NCBI RefSeq assembly: GCF_014656075.1
Contig: NZ_BNBS01000006.1
Location: 1 to 64,000 of the forward strand
Reading direction: 5' to 3'
Source of the DNA: Streptomyces hydrogenans
Lineage (GTDB): Bacteria; Actinomycetota; Actinomycetes; Streptomycetales; Streptomycetaceae
DNA: 64,000 nucleotides
In this document: in pieces, positions 43,288 to 50,404 of the stretch
Numbering within the stretch: the stretch's first letter is position 1
Layout of the letters: the number at the start of each line of letters is the position of its first letter
Notes under the pieces: model-generated
What the model saw: the letters and a program-made list of their open reading frames with translations, nothing else
The model's database searches: none
Told to the model about the DNA's origin: nothing
Position numbers and translations under genes: made by a program

Positions 43288-44489
43288 GCGCGGGCTCCAC
43301 GCGCCTTCACCAGGTACATGAGGGCGTCGGCGGTGGCGTGCGGGTCGCTGCCGCGGGCCGCGTGGTAGTGCTCGATGTGCAGTCCGGCGCCGGCGGTGAC
43401 GGCCTGGCCCTGGGCCTGGCGGGCGCGGCGGGCGGTGAGGGCGAGGAGCCGGTCGAGCTTGGAGAGCGGCAGGACGGCCTCGGCCTCGCCGGCTTCGGCG
43501 AGGATGGCGGGGACGCCGCCGGTGCGGGGCATCACGACACCGCCGGTGGCGAGCATCGGGATGGTGGGGATGTTGACGCCGAAGGTCTTGCCGCCGACGA
43601 CGGGGACCCAGCCGGGGACGGAGACCTTGACCCGGTTGATGGCGCGGATCATGGAGTTGATCAGGCCGATGACGGCGTTGATCGGGCCCTTCACGCCGCT
43701 CTTGATGCCGTCGAAGGCGCGGGACGCGATGCCCTTGAGGCCGTTCCAGATGGACGACATCTTGTCCTTGACGGCGCTGAACGCCTTGGGGATCGCGCTC
43801 TTGATCCAGTTCACCACCGGGGTGATGACGCGCTTGATGCCGTTCCAGACGGTGCTGATGACGGTCTTGATCGCCTTCATGACCGTGGTGATGACCGTCT
43901 TCCAGATCTTCACGTAGGTCTTGATGACGGTGGCGACCGCCTTGACGACGGTGGAGATGGCCTTCTTGATGCCGTTCCAGACCGTCTTGATGAGCGAGCC
44001 GGCCTTCTTCATGATCGGCCCGATGGCCTTCATGACGGAGCTGATGACGCTCTTGACGGCGCTGAACGCCTTCTTCAGGACCGTCTGCATCGTCTTCGAG
44101 CGCAGCGCCATGTCGACGACGGCCTCGATGAGCGGCATGAAGAGTTCGAGCAGGCGGACCAGGAAGTTGCCCTTCATGGACTTGTTGAGCTTGTCCTGGC
44201 CCTTGGCGGCCTTGCCGGCGCCGGATTCGTACTTGCCGAGCTTGCCGCCGGCGGACTGGGCGGTGGTGCCGGCCTTCTTCATGGCCCGCTCGGCCTGGTC
44301 GGACGCGGTCTTGAGGTTCTTCAGCTGGGTGCCGGCGCCCTGGGCGTTCGTACGCAGCGTCCTGAGCTGACCGGACGCGGACCGGCCGGCGTCGCCGACC
44401 TTCTTGACCGAGGTGCCGGCGTTGGACGCCTGGGTCTTGAAGCTGCCGAGGGCGGTCGACGCGTTCTTGAGGTTTCTGACGAGGGACAT
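43284..44489 (-). CDS. Tape-measure-like protein B
   Basis: A 401-residue, very basic and helical protein. N-terminal coiled-coil-like segments (NLKNASTALGSFKTQASNAG, QLKNLKTASDQAERAMKKAG) lead to many short repeats of the type VMKAIKTVISTVWNGIK. It ends with the tape-measure signature FGVNIPTIPMLATGGVV followed by EAGEAEAVLPLSKLDRLL. AAAGGAGGT precedes the ATG. At about 400 residues it is far shorter than a standard siphophage tape measure, so tail length may be set jointly by three proteins. Confidence 0.75.
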   Translation of the reverse strand: MSLVRNLKNASTALGSFKTQASNAGTSVKKVGDAGRSASGQLRTLRTNAQGAGTQLKNLKTASDQAERAMKKAGTTAQSAGGKLGKYESGAGKAAKGQDKLNKSMKGNFLVRLLELFMPLIEAVVDMALRSKTMQTVLKKAFSAVKSVISSVMKAIGPIMKKAGSLIKTVWNGIKKAISTVVKAVATVIKTYVKIWKTVITTVMKAIKTVISTVWNGIKRVITPVVNWIKSAIPKAFSAVKDKMSSIWNGLKGIASRAFDGIKSGVKGPINAVIGLINSMIRAINRVKVSVPGWVPVVGGKTFGVNIPTIPMLATGGVVMPRTGGVPAILAEAGEAEAVLPLSKLDRLLALTARRARQAQGQAVTAGAGLHIEHYHAARGSDPHATADALMYLVKARGARA

Positions 44490-44520
44490 GGATGTACCTC
44501 CTTTCGGGGATGGGTGGGGG

Positions 44521-45474
44521 TCAGCGGGCGCCGGCGCCGGCGATCACGTCGTCGAGGCTGCCGATGACGGTCCGGAGGTCGCGGAACTTGTCACGGAGGG
44601 TTCCGGTCTCGTTGGCGAGGTTGTTCATCGCCTGGGCCGTGTTTCCGAGCTGGGTGTCCGTGGGCAGCTTGGTGGGCTGGAACCTGCCCAACTCGTCGTT
44701 GAGCTTCTCCAGGCCCTCGGCGATCTTCCGCAGCTTCACGGCGTTGACCTTCTTGATGGCCCCGCCCAAGGTGTCGAGGACGGTCACGGCCTTGTCGGCC
44801 TTGTTCTGGTTCGGCAGCCTCTTGAAGGAGTTCAGGAACGAGGGGGCCTTCGCCTCGAACCTCTCCACCTGCGGGTTCAGCTTCTCGAGCGCCCTGGCCA
44901 GCGTCTCGGCCTGCTGGGCGTTGGCCGGGTCGCTCACGAGGTCGGCGATGCTGGTGCCGCCGTTGGCGATCCGGCGCTCGCGCTGGTCGACGACGGCGGC
45001 GTTCTCGCGCGAGAAGGGGCCGTTGGGCCCCCGCATGGTGATGACGTCGCCGTTCAGCATCCACTTCATCAGCGCGCGGGACCCCGCGAGGGCGGCCGCC
45101 GCGACCACGATGGCGATGAGGGGCAGCAGGGCCTGGGTCAGACCGAGGGCCAGCGCGGGCAGGGCCGCGACCAGGCCGTTCTTGAAGATCTCCTCGATGC
45201 CCTTGTAGATCTTGTCGAAGCCCAGGAGCTCCATGATCTCCTGCCAGGGGCTCTTGACGACCTCCTCGTGGGCCGCCTTGAGCTGGTCGAGGGCCTCCTT
45301 GAAGTGCTTCTCGATGAACTCCTGAGTGGCGACCTTGGGGGACACGTTGATGAGGTGGTGCTTGAGCAGGGAGGGCAGCTCGGGCTTGTCCTTGCCGTCG
45401 GGGTCGGCCCGGCCCTCGATCAGCGCGGCCTTCAGTTCGGAGATCCTGTCGAGGATCTCCTGTTCCTTGTTCAT
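44521..45474 (-). CDS. Tape-measure-like protein A (N-terminal-like part)
   Basis: A 317-residue, mostly helical protein with charged N-terminal coils (NKEQEILDRISELKAALIEG), one or two hydrophobic helices (VAALPALALGLTQALLPLIA) and a long C-terminal helix series (GGAIKKVNAVKLRKIAEGLE, LRDKFRDLRTVIGSLDDVIA). It immediately precedes the other two tape-measure-like genes in transcription order. The assignment is by position and composition. Confidence 0.6.
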   Translation of the reverse strand: MNKEQEILDRISELKAALIEGRADPDGKDKPELPSLLKHHLINVSPKVATQEFIEKHFKEALDQLKAAHEEVVKSPWQEIMELLGFDKIYKGIEEIFKNGLVAALPALALGLTQALLPLIAIVVAAAALAGSRALMKWMLNGDVITMRGPNGPFSRENAAVVDQRERRIANGGTSIADLVSDPANAQQAETLARALEKLNPQVERFEAKAPSFLNSFKRLPNQNKADKAVTVLDTLGGAIKKVNAVKLRKIAEGLEKLNDELGRFQPTKLPTDTQLGNTAQAMNNLANETGTLRDKFRDLRTVIGSLDDVIAGAGAR

Positions 45475-45510
45475 GGTTCGCTCCGCTTCCGGCCCGTGCG
45501 GGCCAAGCGC

Positions 45511-45542
45511 CGAAAAGCCCCCGCCGGGTCCCGGCAGGGGCT
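45511..45542 (-). terminator. Terminator-like hairpin inside the tail operon
   Basis: On the minus strand a 12-bp stem with one mismatch (AGCCCCTGCCGG paired with CCGGCGGGGGCT) is followed by TTTT. It lies between the 70-residue protein gene and the tape-measure-like genes. Confidence 0.5.
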
Positions 45543-45567
45543 CGTTCGCAGGGGCTGTGCGCCGCGG

Positions 45568-45780
45568 CTAGGCGTCGGTGTCCCGGCGGGGGCCGCGCGG
45601 CACCGTCGCGAGGGCGTCGTTCCAGCCGGCGGCGTACGCGAGGGTCTCGCGGCGGGAGACCTCGGCGTAGAGGGTGCCGAGCAGGGCTCTCTTGTCGAGG
45701 GCGGCGGGTCCGTCGAGGAGCTGGCGAAGGCGGTCCTGGAGAGGGATGTGCGGTCGCGCTGCCTCGCCCGGCTGAGTCAT
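45568..45780 (-). CDS. Small protein of tail cluster, RRETxAxxxGW motif
   Basis: A 70-residue protein (MTQPGEAARPHIPLQDRLRQ). Its C-terminal motif SRRETLAYAAGWNDAL resembles DRRETTAFTSGWAEAV in the protein encoded divergently at 46084. GGAAGG lies upstream of the ATG. No known function is recognised. It is the first gene downstream of the SOS box on this strand, and is separated from the tape-measure-like genes by a terminator-like hairpin. Confidence 0.6.
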   Translation of the reverse strand: MTQPGEAARPHIPLQDRLRQLLDGPAALDKRALLGTLYAEVSRRETLAYAAGWNDALATVPRGPRRDTDA

Positions 45781-46083
45781 GGACGCCTGCCTTCCTTTGC
45801 TTGCCCGTGCGTGCGTGGCGGCGCCGCGTGCGTGTGGAGAGCGGGGGCACCACGTTATCGAACTACTGTGCGAACAGAGTGTGGAACATCTGTTCGAGGT
45901 TTGTCGAGCGAGATGGGGCTGACGGCGTGTCTTCTCGTCAGGTTCTCGAACGAGTTGGCGGTGATCGAAGGAAAAGTTCGACCGGGTAACCTGGAGGGCG
46001 CTCTCCCGGCCGACCACTCCGGGACGGCACGGGGCGCGAGGGGCGCGCGGGGACCCCAGGGGGCTGGAAGGCAGCACTGACAC
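45781..46083. promoter_or_regulatory. Divergent control region with LexA box
   Basis: This 303-base gap separates the minus-strand tail genes from the plus-strand gene at 46084. It holds the LexA-box-like site at 45882-45897 and a -10-like TAACGT on the minus strand at 45852-45857. A related half-site CGAAC lies at 45871-45875. No other gene is convincingly supported here. Confidence 0.6.
45882..45897. promoter_or_regulatory. LexA/SOS box
   Basis: TGGAACATCTGTTCGA matches the actinobacterial SOS box TCGAAC-N4-GTTCGA at 11 of its 12 fixed positions. It lies 101 bases before the start at 45780 and about 186 bases before the start at 46084, so LexA could repress either or both. Confidence 0.75.
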
Positions 46084-46866
46084 ATGGACACGGACCCGGA
46101 TGCCGACCGGCGGGACCGCATGGTCGACTGGCTCGCCTCCCATCCCGATCTCCCGCACCTCTTCGCACGGCTCTCCGAACTCGTCCACGCCCTCGGGTAC
46201 GCTCCCGAGGAGCTCGTCGTGATCCCCCGGTCCGAGATCGACCGCCGGGAGACCACCGCCTTCACCTCCGGCTGGGCCGAAGCCGTCTCCGACGAACTCC
46301 CGCGCATCCGGCGGGAGTACGAGCGCCGCGTCGCCGACGCCTACGCCCAGGGGCAGGGCGACGGCCGGGGCGTCGGACGGCAGCAGCGCCGCAGGGACGC
46401 CGGGCCGCAGGACGGCGCCCGGGTCATCGCGCTGCCCTTCGCCCGGCTCCTCGAACCGCCCGCCGCCGTCGTCGAGGCCGAGGAGCGGGTGCGCCGGGAG
46501 CGCGAGCTGTTCGAGCGGGGCCCGGTGCCGGAGCCGGAGCCCGACAGCGGGTACGGGGACGAGCCCGAGCCCGAGCACGGCAAGGAGCCCGCGCCCGACG
46601 CGACGGCGCCCGACGCCCTGGTCACGGCCCAGGAGAGCCGCGCCCGGCGCAACGCGCAGCCCGTCCGCAAGGTCGTACGGGGCAAGGGCGGCCGCCCGAT
46701 CGTCCCGCCGCTCTCCCACGTCCCCGTCCAGCAGGGCGGCGGCACCGGCGAACGCCGGGACCCCGAGCCCCGCAGGACCCGCCGCCTCTCCGAGCGCGCC
46801 AAGGCGCTGGAGGAGGAACTTGCCGCCGAGCGCACCCAGGAAGCACCTCCGGAGTCCGCCCCCTGA
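46084..46866 (+). CDS. Unknown protein divergent from tail genes
   Basis: A 260-residue protein. The N-terminal about 90 residues are helical (MVDWLASHPDLPHLFARLSE) and contain DRRETTAFTSGWAEAV. An acidic Pro/Glu-rich linker (PEPEPDSGYGDEPEPEHGKE) and a C-terminal basic and coiled-coil end (RRLSERAKALEEELAAERTQ) follow. It may be a regulator or structural scaffold. The plus-strand orientation within an otherwise minus-strand tail module and the shared motif with the 45568 gene are notable. Confidence 0.6.
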   Translation: MDTDPDADRRDRMVDWLASHPDLPHLFARLSELVHALGYAPEELVVIPRSEIDRRETTAFTSGWAEAVSDELPRIRREYERRVADAYAQGQGDGRGVGRQQRRRDAGPQDGARVIALPFARLLEPPAAVVEAEERVRRERELFERGPVPEPEPDSGYGDEPEPEHGKEPAPDATAPDALVTAQESRARRNAQPVRKVVRGKGGRPIVPPLSHVPVQQGGGTGERRDPEPRRTRRLSERAKALEEELAAERTQEAPPESAP

Positions 46867-46915
46867 CGGGAACGGACTCGGGGAGGGCGGAACCGACGGG
46901 ACGGGCGGCCGGCGC

Positions 46916-47374
46916 TCAGCCGAAGAAGCGGGCGAGCTCGCCGGGGGAGACGGCGTGGGCCGGCGTGCCGGCCGGGGGAGCGGGCGCCCCGCCCACCGTC
47001 CCGGTCACGGTGCCCTCCCCGTCCTCGTCCCCGTGCTCGTCCTCCTTGGATCCCGGCCGCGGCACCGCCTGCGGGAACTCCGGCGGATCGCTGTCCTCAC
47101 CGCTGTTGACGCAGGTGAACATCCAGTTGGAGACGGCCAGATGGTCCACCACCGCCGCCAGCAGGTGGTCGGTGACCGACCACTCGGCGGCCTCGCCGTG
47201 GATCTGGCGCTGGAGGGCGCTCTCCCGCGGCAGGTGCTTGACCAGGACCAGCAGCCGCCGGCTGGACAGCTCGCCCCGGTGCCAGTCGAGGATGTCGGTC
47301 CCGTAGTAGCGGATCAGGTCCGCCTCAAGGGCCTCGGCGTGTTCGTCGACGAACTCGACGAGGCTCAGTCTTCC
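46916..47374 (-). CDS. Frameshift extension of tail assembly chaperone
   Basis: The -1 frame relative to the 47655 gene reads GRLSLVEFVDEHAEALEADL, then IRYYGTDILDWHRGELSSRR, from just before the chaperone stop. It runs 152 codons to TGA at 46916. There is no independent start with a ribosome binding site at its beginning. This is the layout of the siphophage G/GT chaperone pair, made by -1 frameshifting at the GGGGGAA run. The fusion would be about 246 residues. The tail is acidic and Pro/Gly rich. Confidence 0.7.
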   Translation of the reverse strand, partial: GRLSLVEFVDEHAEALEADLIRYYGTDILDWHRGELSSRRLLVLVKHLPRESALQRQIHGEAAEWSVTDHLLAAVVDHLAVSNWMFTCVNSGEDSDPPEFPQAVPRPGSKEDEHGDEDGEGTVTGTVGGAPAPPAGTPAHAVSPGELARFFG

Positions 47375-47655
47375 CCCAGGCCGAGCCCGGTCTCCTGGCC
47401 GTACGCCTCCAGGATGGCGGCGATGTCCTGCATGGTGACGTCGTGCTCCTCGAAGCGGGCGAACTGCTCCGCGCCCATGAGGAGCGCGAGCAGGCCGTCC
47501 ACGTCGTTGTCGTCGAGCTTGCGCAGGCCCTTCGCGGTCGTGCGGGAGAGCTCCGTGGGGAGGGTGAAGGTGTCGCCGTCCAGCTCGAAGGTCCAGGAGC
47601 GGCTGCGGCCCTCCTGGCGCTGGGCGCGGGCGGCGTTGACGTCGAAACGGGCCAT
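47365..47655 (-). CDS. Tail assembly chaperone (G-like)
   Basis: A 96-residue protein (MARFDVNAARAQRQEGRSRS, WTFELDGDTFTLPTELSRTT) with the helical pattern of phage tail assembly chaperones. These bind the tape measure until the tube assembles. It lies after the tail tube gene and before the tape-measure genes. A G5A2 run (47371-47377) just before the stop could direct -1 frameshifting into the next frame. Confidence 0.8.
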   Translation of the reverse strand: MARFDVNAARAQRQEGRSRSWTFELDGDTFTLPTELSRTTAKGLRKLDDNDVDGLLALLMGAEQFARFEEHDVTMQDIAAILEAYGQETGLGLGED

Positions 47656-47747
47656 GGTGATGCGTACTCCTTGATCGGATCCGTACGAAGGGGAGGGGAG
47701 GGCCCGGGGCCGGACGGCGGGGGCGCCGCCGTCCCGCCCCGGGGGGA

Positions 47748-48353
47748 TCAGGCCGAGGCGCCGTACTGGTTGTCCTTCATCAGGAAGGTGGCCAGCGGCT
47801 TGCCGTCGCCGTTCGACATGGCCGTGAAGGTGACGCCCAGGGTGGACGCCGCCTTGCGGGCCAGCTTGATGTCGTCGGAGGCGGTGACCTGGCCGCGCGG
47901 GATGATGAAGCGGTACGTGACCGCGGTGCCGCCGACCTTGACGTCGGTGAACTCCAGGCCGAGGGCGCGGGCGTCCGCGTACGGGCGCTCGGCGATCTCG
48001 TACTTGTACGTGTCGGTCGACGCGGCCGGCTCCGCCTCGACCTTGCCGCCGCCCATGAAGAACGGCAGCGTGTCCTCGTTGAACTGGAGCAGCGAGAACT
48101 TCAGCGACAGGTCACGGCTGGAGTAGATGAAGTGCACCGGCGACACCGACTGCCAGGTGTCGATCGGCTCCAGCTTGTCCTTCTTGGAGAAGGTGACGCC
48201 GTCACCGGTGGTGTAGCCGAGGTTCGTCCAGGTCGCCGCGGCCCAGTCGGTGGCCGGGTCGGAGCCGAAGGACGGGGCGGTGGCGCCGGCCGTGGCGACG
48301 AAGAGCTTGCCGGAGCCGGCGACGCGGATCTCGGCCGAGTTGTTTCCTGCCAT
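47748..48353 (-). CDS. Major tail tube protein
   Basis: A 201-residue protein with siphophage tail-tube features. The start MAGNNSAEIRVAGSGKLFVA is followed by a beta-rich body (SKKDKLEPIDTWQSVSPVHF, TYRFIIPRGQVTASDDIKLA). Hexameric rings would form the tube. It is preceded by a tail terminator-like gene and followed by the chaperone, the canonical order. The likely start is ATG 48353, with AAGGAG nearby. Confidence 0.85.
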   Translation of the reverse strand: MAGNNSAEIRVAGSGKLFVATAGATAPSFGSDPATDWAAATWTNLGYTTGDGVTFSKKDKLEPIDTWQSVSPVHFIYSSRDLSLKFSLLQFNEDTLPFFMGGGKVEAEPAASTDTYKYEIAERPYADARALGLEFTDVKVGGTAVTYRFIIPRGQVTASDDIKLARKAASTLGVTFTAMSNGDGKPLATFLMKDNQYGASA

Positions 48354-48421
48354 GGTGGGTTTCTCCTTGTGATGGGTGAGGGCGCCGCGCCCGGGCGGAG
48401 GGAAGGGAGCCCGGGTACGGC

Positions 48422-48448
48422 AAAGGCCCCGCCGGTCGGCGGGGCCTC
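48422..48448 (-). terminator. Terminator-like hairpin inside the tail operon
   Basis: On the minus strand AGGCCCCGCCG and CGGCGGGGCCT form a perfect 11-bp stem with a two-base central loop followed by TTT. It lies between the tail terminator-like and tail tube genes. Confidence 0.5.
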
Positions 48449-48477
48449 GTCGGTGGGCCGGGTGATCCGGCGGGGCG

Positions 48478-48885
48478 TCAGAAGACGCTCAGGGAGAGGC
48501 GCAGCACGCAGAGGTAGCGGTGGGCGCCCCGGTAGAGGTAGTCGGGCAGCCAGCGCGGCCCGTCCTGCTCCTCCACGTCGTGGACGACGTTGGTGCCGAT
48601 CTGCTTGCCGAGGGTGGCGAGCAGCGCGCGCCGGGCGCCGTTGGCGAGGACGTGGGCGGCCTCCTTGGTGGGGCCGTAGACCTCGAACTCGATCAGCGGC
48701 ATGTCGACGTGCAGGTCGCCGATCCAGGCGCCGCCGCGGCGGTTGACCAGGACGGCGGCCTGGGTGCCGTCGAAGCCGGCGGGCGCCTGGACGGCGATCA
48801 CCGCCCCGGCCAGCGCCGGGTCGGCCTTGAGGACGTCGACGACCAGCTTCTCGACGTCCGGGAACGCACTCGGGGGAGTGGTCAT
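48478..48885 (-). CDS. Tail terminator/completion-like protein
   Basis: A 135-residue protein (MTTPPSAFPDVEKLVVDVLK). The alpha/beta pattern with VNRRGGAWIGDLHVDMPLIE and FEVYGPTKEAAHVLANGARR is that of siphophage tail terminator or head-tail completion proteins. GAGGAG lies 8 bases before ATG 48885. It is the first gene of the tube module, with a probable promoter overlapped by a palindrome at 49035-49063. The exact subfamily is uncertain. Confidence 0.7.
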   Translation of the reverse strand: MTTPPSAFPDVEKLVVDVLKADPALAGAVIAVQAPAGFDGTQAAVLVNRRGGAWIGDLHVDMPLIEFEVYGPTKEAAHVLANGARRALLATLGKQIGTNVVHDVEEQDGPRWLPDYLYRGAHRYLCVLRLSLSVF

Positions 48886-49034
48886 GACGGTTTCTCCTCG
48901 GGAGGGAGGGGCGGTGGAGAGGGGGCCGCCGCCCGGGGTTCCCGCGGGGGAGGGGGCGGGGCGCGGGAACGCGCCCGGACGACGGACGGCGGAGCCGCCG
49001 CCCGTCCTGCGGGCGCAGCTCCGCCGCTGCGCCA

Positions 49035-49063
49035 ACTGTGACAGAGAGCGTGCGCGCACGCAA
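49035..49063 (-). promoter_or_regulatory. Promoter of tail tube module with palindromic operator
   Basis: On the minus strand TTGCGT (49063-49058) and CACAGT (49040-49035) are 17 bases apart. The perfect 14-bp palindrome GCGTGCGCGCACGC (49048-49061) covers the -35 and spacer. A related TTGCGYGC motif recurs near 51626-51722, upstream of the regulators. Confidence 0.45.
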
Positions 49064-49215
49064 CTAGTTCGGGGGCCGAAGCGACCGGAATCCCGGAGAA
49101 GTGGCCCTGACCTGCGGCGATGCCTTCCGTGCGAGCGGCACTCGCCGATAGGTTGGCCCTCCCCGACCCGCTTCCAGCCGCGCCCCGACCGCTCTCCGCC
49201 CCCTTTCCGCCCCTT

Positions 49216-49255
49216 CCCCGCCCCTGTTCTGCCCCCCCCGCCCCTGTTCTGCCCC
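49216..49255. repeat. Perfect 20-base tandem repeat
   Basis: CCCCGCCCCTGTTCTGCCCC occurs twice in direct tandem, about 57 bases before the GTG start of the ATP-grasp-like gene. It is in a low-complexity C-rich leader. Confidence 0.8.
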
Positions 49256-49311
49256 CTCCCCGCCCCGCTCCCTCTCCGTCCCCCGTTCCGTCCCCTCCCG
49301 AGGAGCCGCCC

Positions 49312-50148
49312 GTGTCCGCCGACCGCCCCCGCCTGCTCTACGTCACCGACCTCGCCTACCCGGCCCGCGGACGGCGCTACTGCGACGAGGACATCGACCT
49401 CACCGCCCGGCTCCGCGCCTCCTTCGACCTCGCCCTCTGCCACCCCCGCGACGCCGCCGCCCTGATGGACGCCTTCGACGCCGTCGTCGTCCGCAACAGC
49501 GGCCCGGTCCTCCACTTCCAGGAGGCGTACGACCGCTTCCGCGAGCGCGCCGCGGCCCTCGGCACCCGCGTCTACAACCCGCTCCACGGCCGCGGCGACA
49601 TGGCCGGCAAGCAGTACCTCCTCGACCTCACCGCCGAGGGCCGCCCCGTCATCCCCACCGTCGACCGCCCCGAGGACCTGCACCGGCTCCCCGAGGCCGC
49701 CGCCTACGCGGTCAAGCCCAAGGCCGGCGCCGACTCCATAGGACTGCGCTTCCTCCCGTACGCCGAGCTCGCCGCACTCCCGTACGGGGACGGGGAACTG
49801 CTCGTCCAGCCCAGGATCGACTTCCGGTACGAGCTCTCCTTCTACTTCGTCGACGACCGCTTCCAGTACGCGCTGTACGCCCCCGACCCCGAGCGCCGCT
49901 GGGAACTGGTGCCGTACGAACCCACCGCGGCCGACCTGGACTTCGCGCGCGGCTTCGTCGACTGGAACACGCTGCGCCACGGCATCCAGCGCGTCGACGC
50001 CTGTCGGGCCCCCGATGGGGAGCTCCTCCTCGTCGAGCTGGAGGACCTCAACCCGTACCTCTCCCTCGACCGCGTCGACGAGCCGGTCCGCGCCCGCTTC
50101 ACCGAGGAACTGACCCGCTCCCTGCACGACTTCCTGAAGCGGGCATGA
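49312..50148 (+). CDS. ATP-grasp-like protein, function unknown
   Basis: A 278-residue protein (SADRPRLLYVTDLAYPARGR). AYAVKPKAGADSIGLRF near residue 142 resembles the ATP-grasp nucleotide loop, and LLLVELEDLNPYLSL near residue 244 resembles the metal-binding EINPR-type segment. The GTG at 49312 is chosen because GAGGAG lies 6 bases upstream; the frame extends further upstream through low-complexity sequence. It faces away from the tail tube module and is the only enzyme-like gene of the island besides the amidase. A ligase role is inferred from motifs only. Confidence 0.6.
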   Translation: MSADRPRLLYVTDLAYPARGRRYCDEDIDLTARLRASFDLALCHPRDAAALMDAFDAVVVRNSGPVLHFQEAYDRFRERAAALGTRVYNPLHGRGDMAGKQYLLDLTAEGRPVIPTVDRPEDLHRLPEAAAYAVKPKAGADSIGLRFLPYAELAALPYGDGELLVQPRIDFRYELSFYFVDDRFQYALYAPDPERRWELVPYEPTAADLDFARGFVDWNTLRHGIQRVDACRAPDGELLLVELEDLNPYLSLDRVDEPVRARFTEELTRSLHDFLKRA

Positions 50149-50150
50149 GA

Positions 50151-50186
50151 AAGCGCCCCCGCGTCCGTCAGGACACGGGGGCGCCG
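50151..50186. terminator. Bidirectional terminator
   Basis: GCGCCCCCGCGTCC and GGACACGGGGGCGC pair with one mismatch around a GTCA loop, just after the ATP-grasp-like stop and before the stop of the minus-strand HTH gene. Flanking AAAG and CTTC extend the stem. Confidence 0.65.
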
Positions 50187-50200
50187 CTTCGTACGGGAGG

Positions 50201-50404
50201 TCAGGCGGTACGCGGCCGCCGGCGGGCCGCCCGCTCCGCCGCGAAGACGTCCTCCAGGCGGAAGAGCTGCGCCCGGCCCGCCTTGCCGACGGCCCGCAGA
50301 TGGCCCAGCTGCACCCACTTGCGGATGGTCGCGGGGGCCACCCCGGCCTCCTCGGCGGCGAGCGGGCCCGGGATCAGGGCGGGCAGGTGGGGGGTGCTCA
50401 GCAT
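50201..50404 (-). CDS. Small helix-turn-helix protein (MerR/excisionase type)
   Basis: A 67-residue DNA-binding protein. GPLAAEEAGVAPATIRKWVQ then LGHLRAVGKAGRAQLFRLED form a winged helix like AlpA, excisionase or BldC proteins. No integrase is present in the island, so a regulatory role is more likely than excision. It overlaps the upstream Cys-rich gene by 7 bases and is the third gene of the 51526-50201 operon. Confidence 0.75.
   Translation of the reverse strand: MLSTPHLPALIPGPLAAEEAGVAPATIRKWVQLGHLRAVGKAGRAQLFRLEDVFAAERAARRRPRTA

Larger units (their letters stand above)
48886..49311. other. Divergent intergenic region, 426 bases
   Basis: It separates the tail tube module (minus) from the ATP-grasp-like gene (plus). 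It contains a palindrome and probable promoter at 49035-49063 and a 20-base tandem repeat at 49216-49255. A cytosine-rich stretch precedes the plus-strand gene. An open frame exists upstream of the GTG at 49312 but it is proline-rich low-complexity and probably not translated. Confidence 0.5.

Noticed and set aside
45872..45897. Longer inverted repeat CGAACAGA-N10-TCTGTTCG as a separate operator
   Set aside because: It overlaps the better defined LexA box (GAAC-N4-GTTC); the spacing does not fit an SOS box and it may be coincidental.
45801..45989. Possible small protein in the SOS-box region
   Set aside because: Overlaps the LexA box and promoter area, lacks a ribosome binding site and has Arg-rich composition typical of out-of-frame reading.
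49120..49311. Proline-rich extension upstream of the ATP-grasp-like protein
   Set aside because: Low-complexity Pro/Ser/Ala sequence including a tandem DNA repeat; the GTG at 49312 has a strong ribosome binding site.
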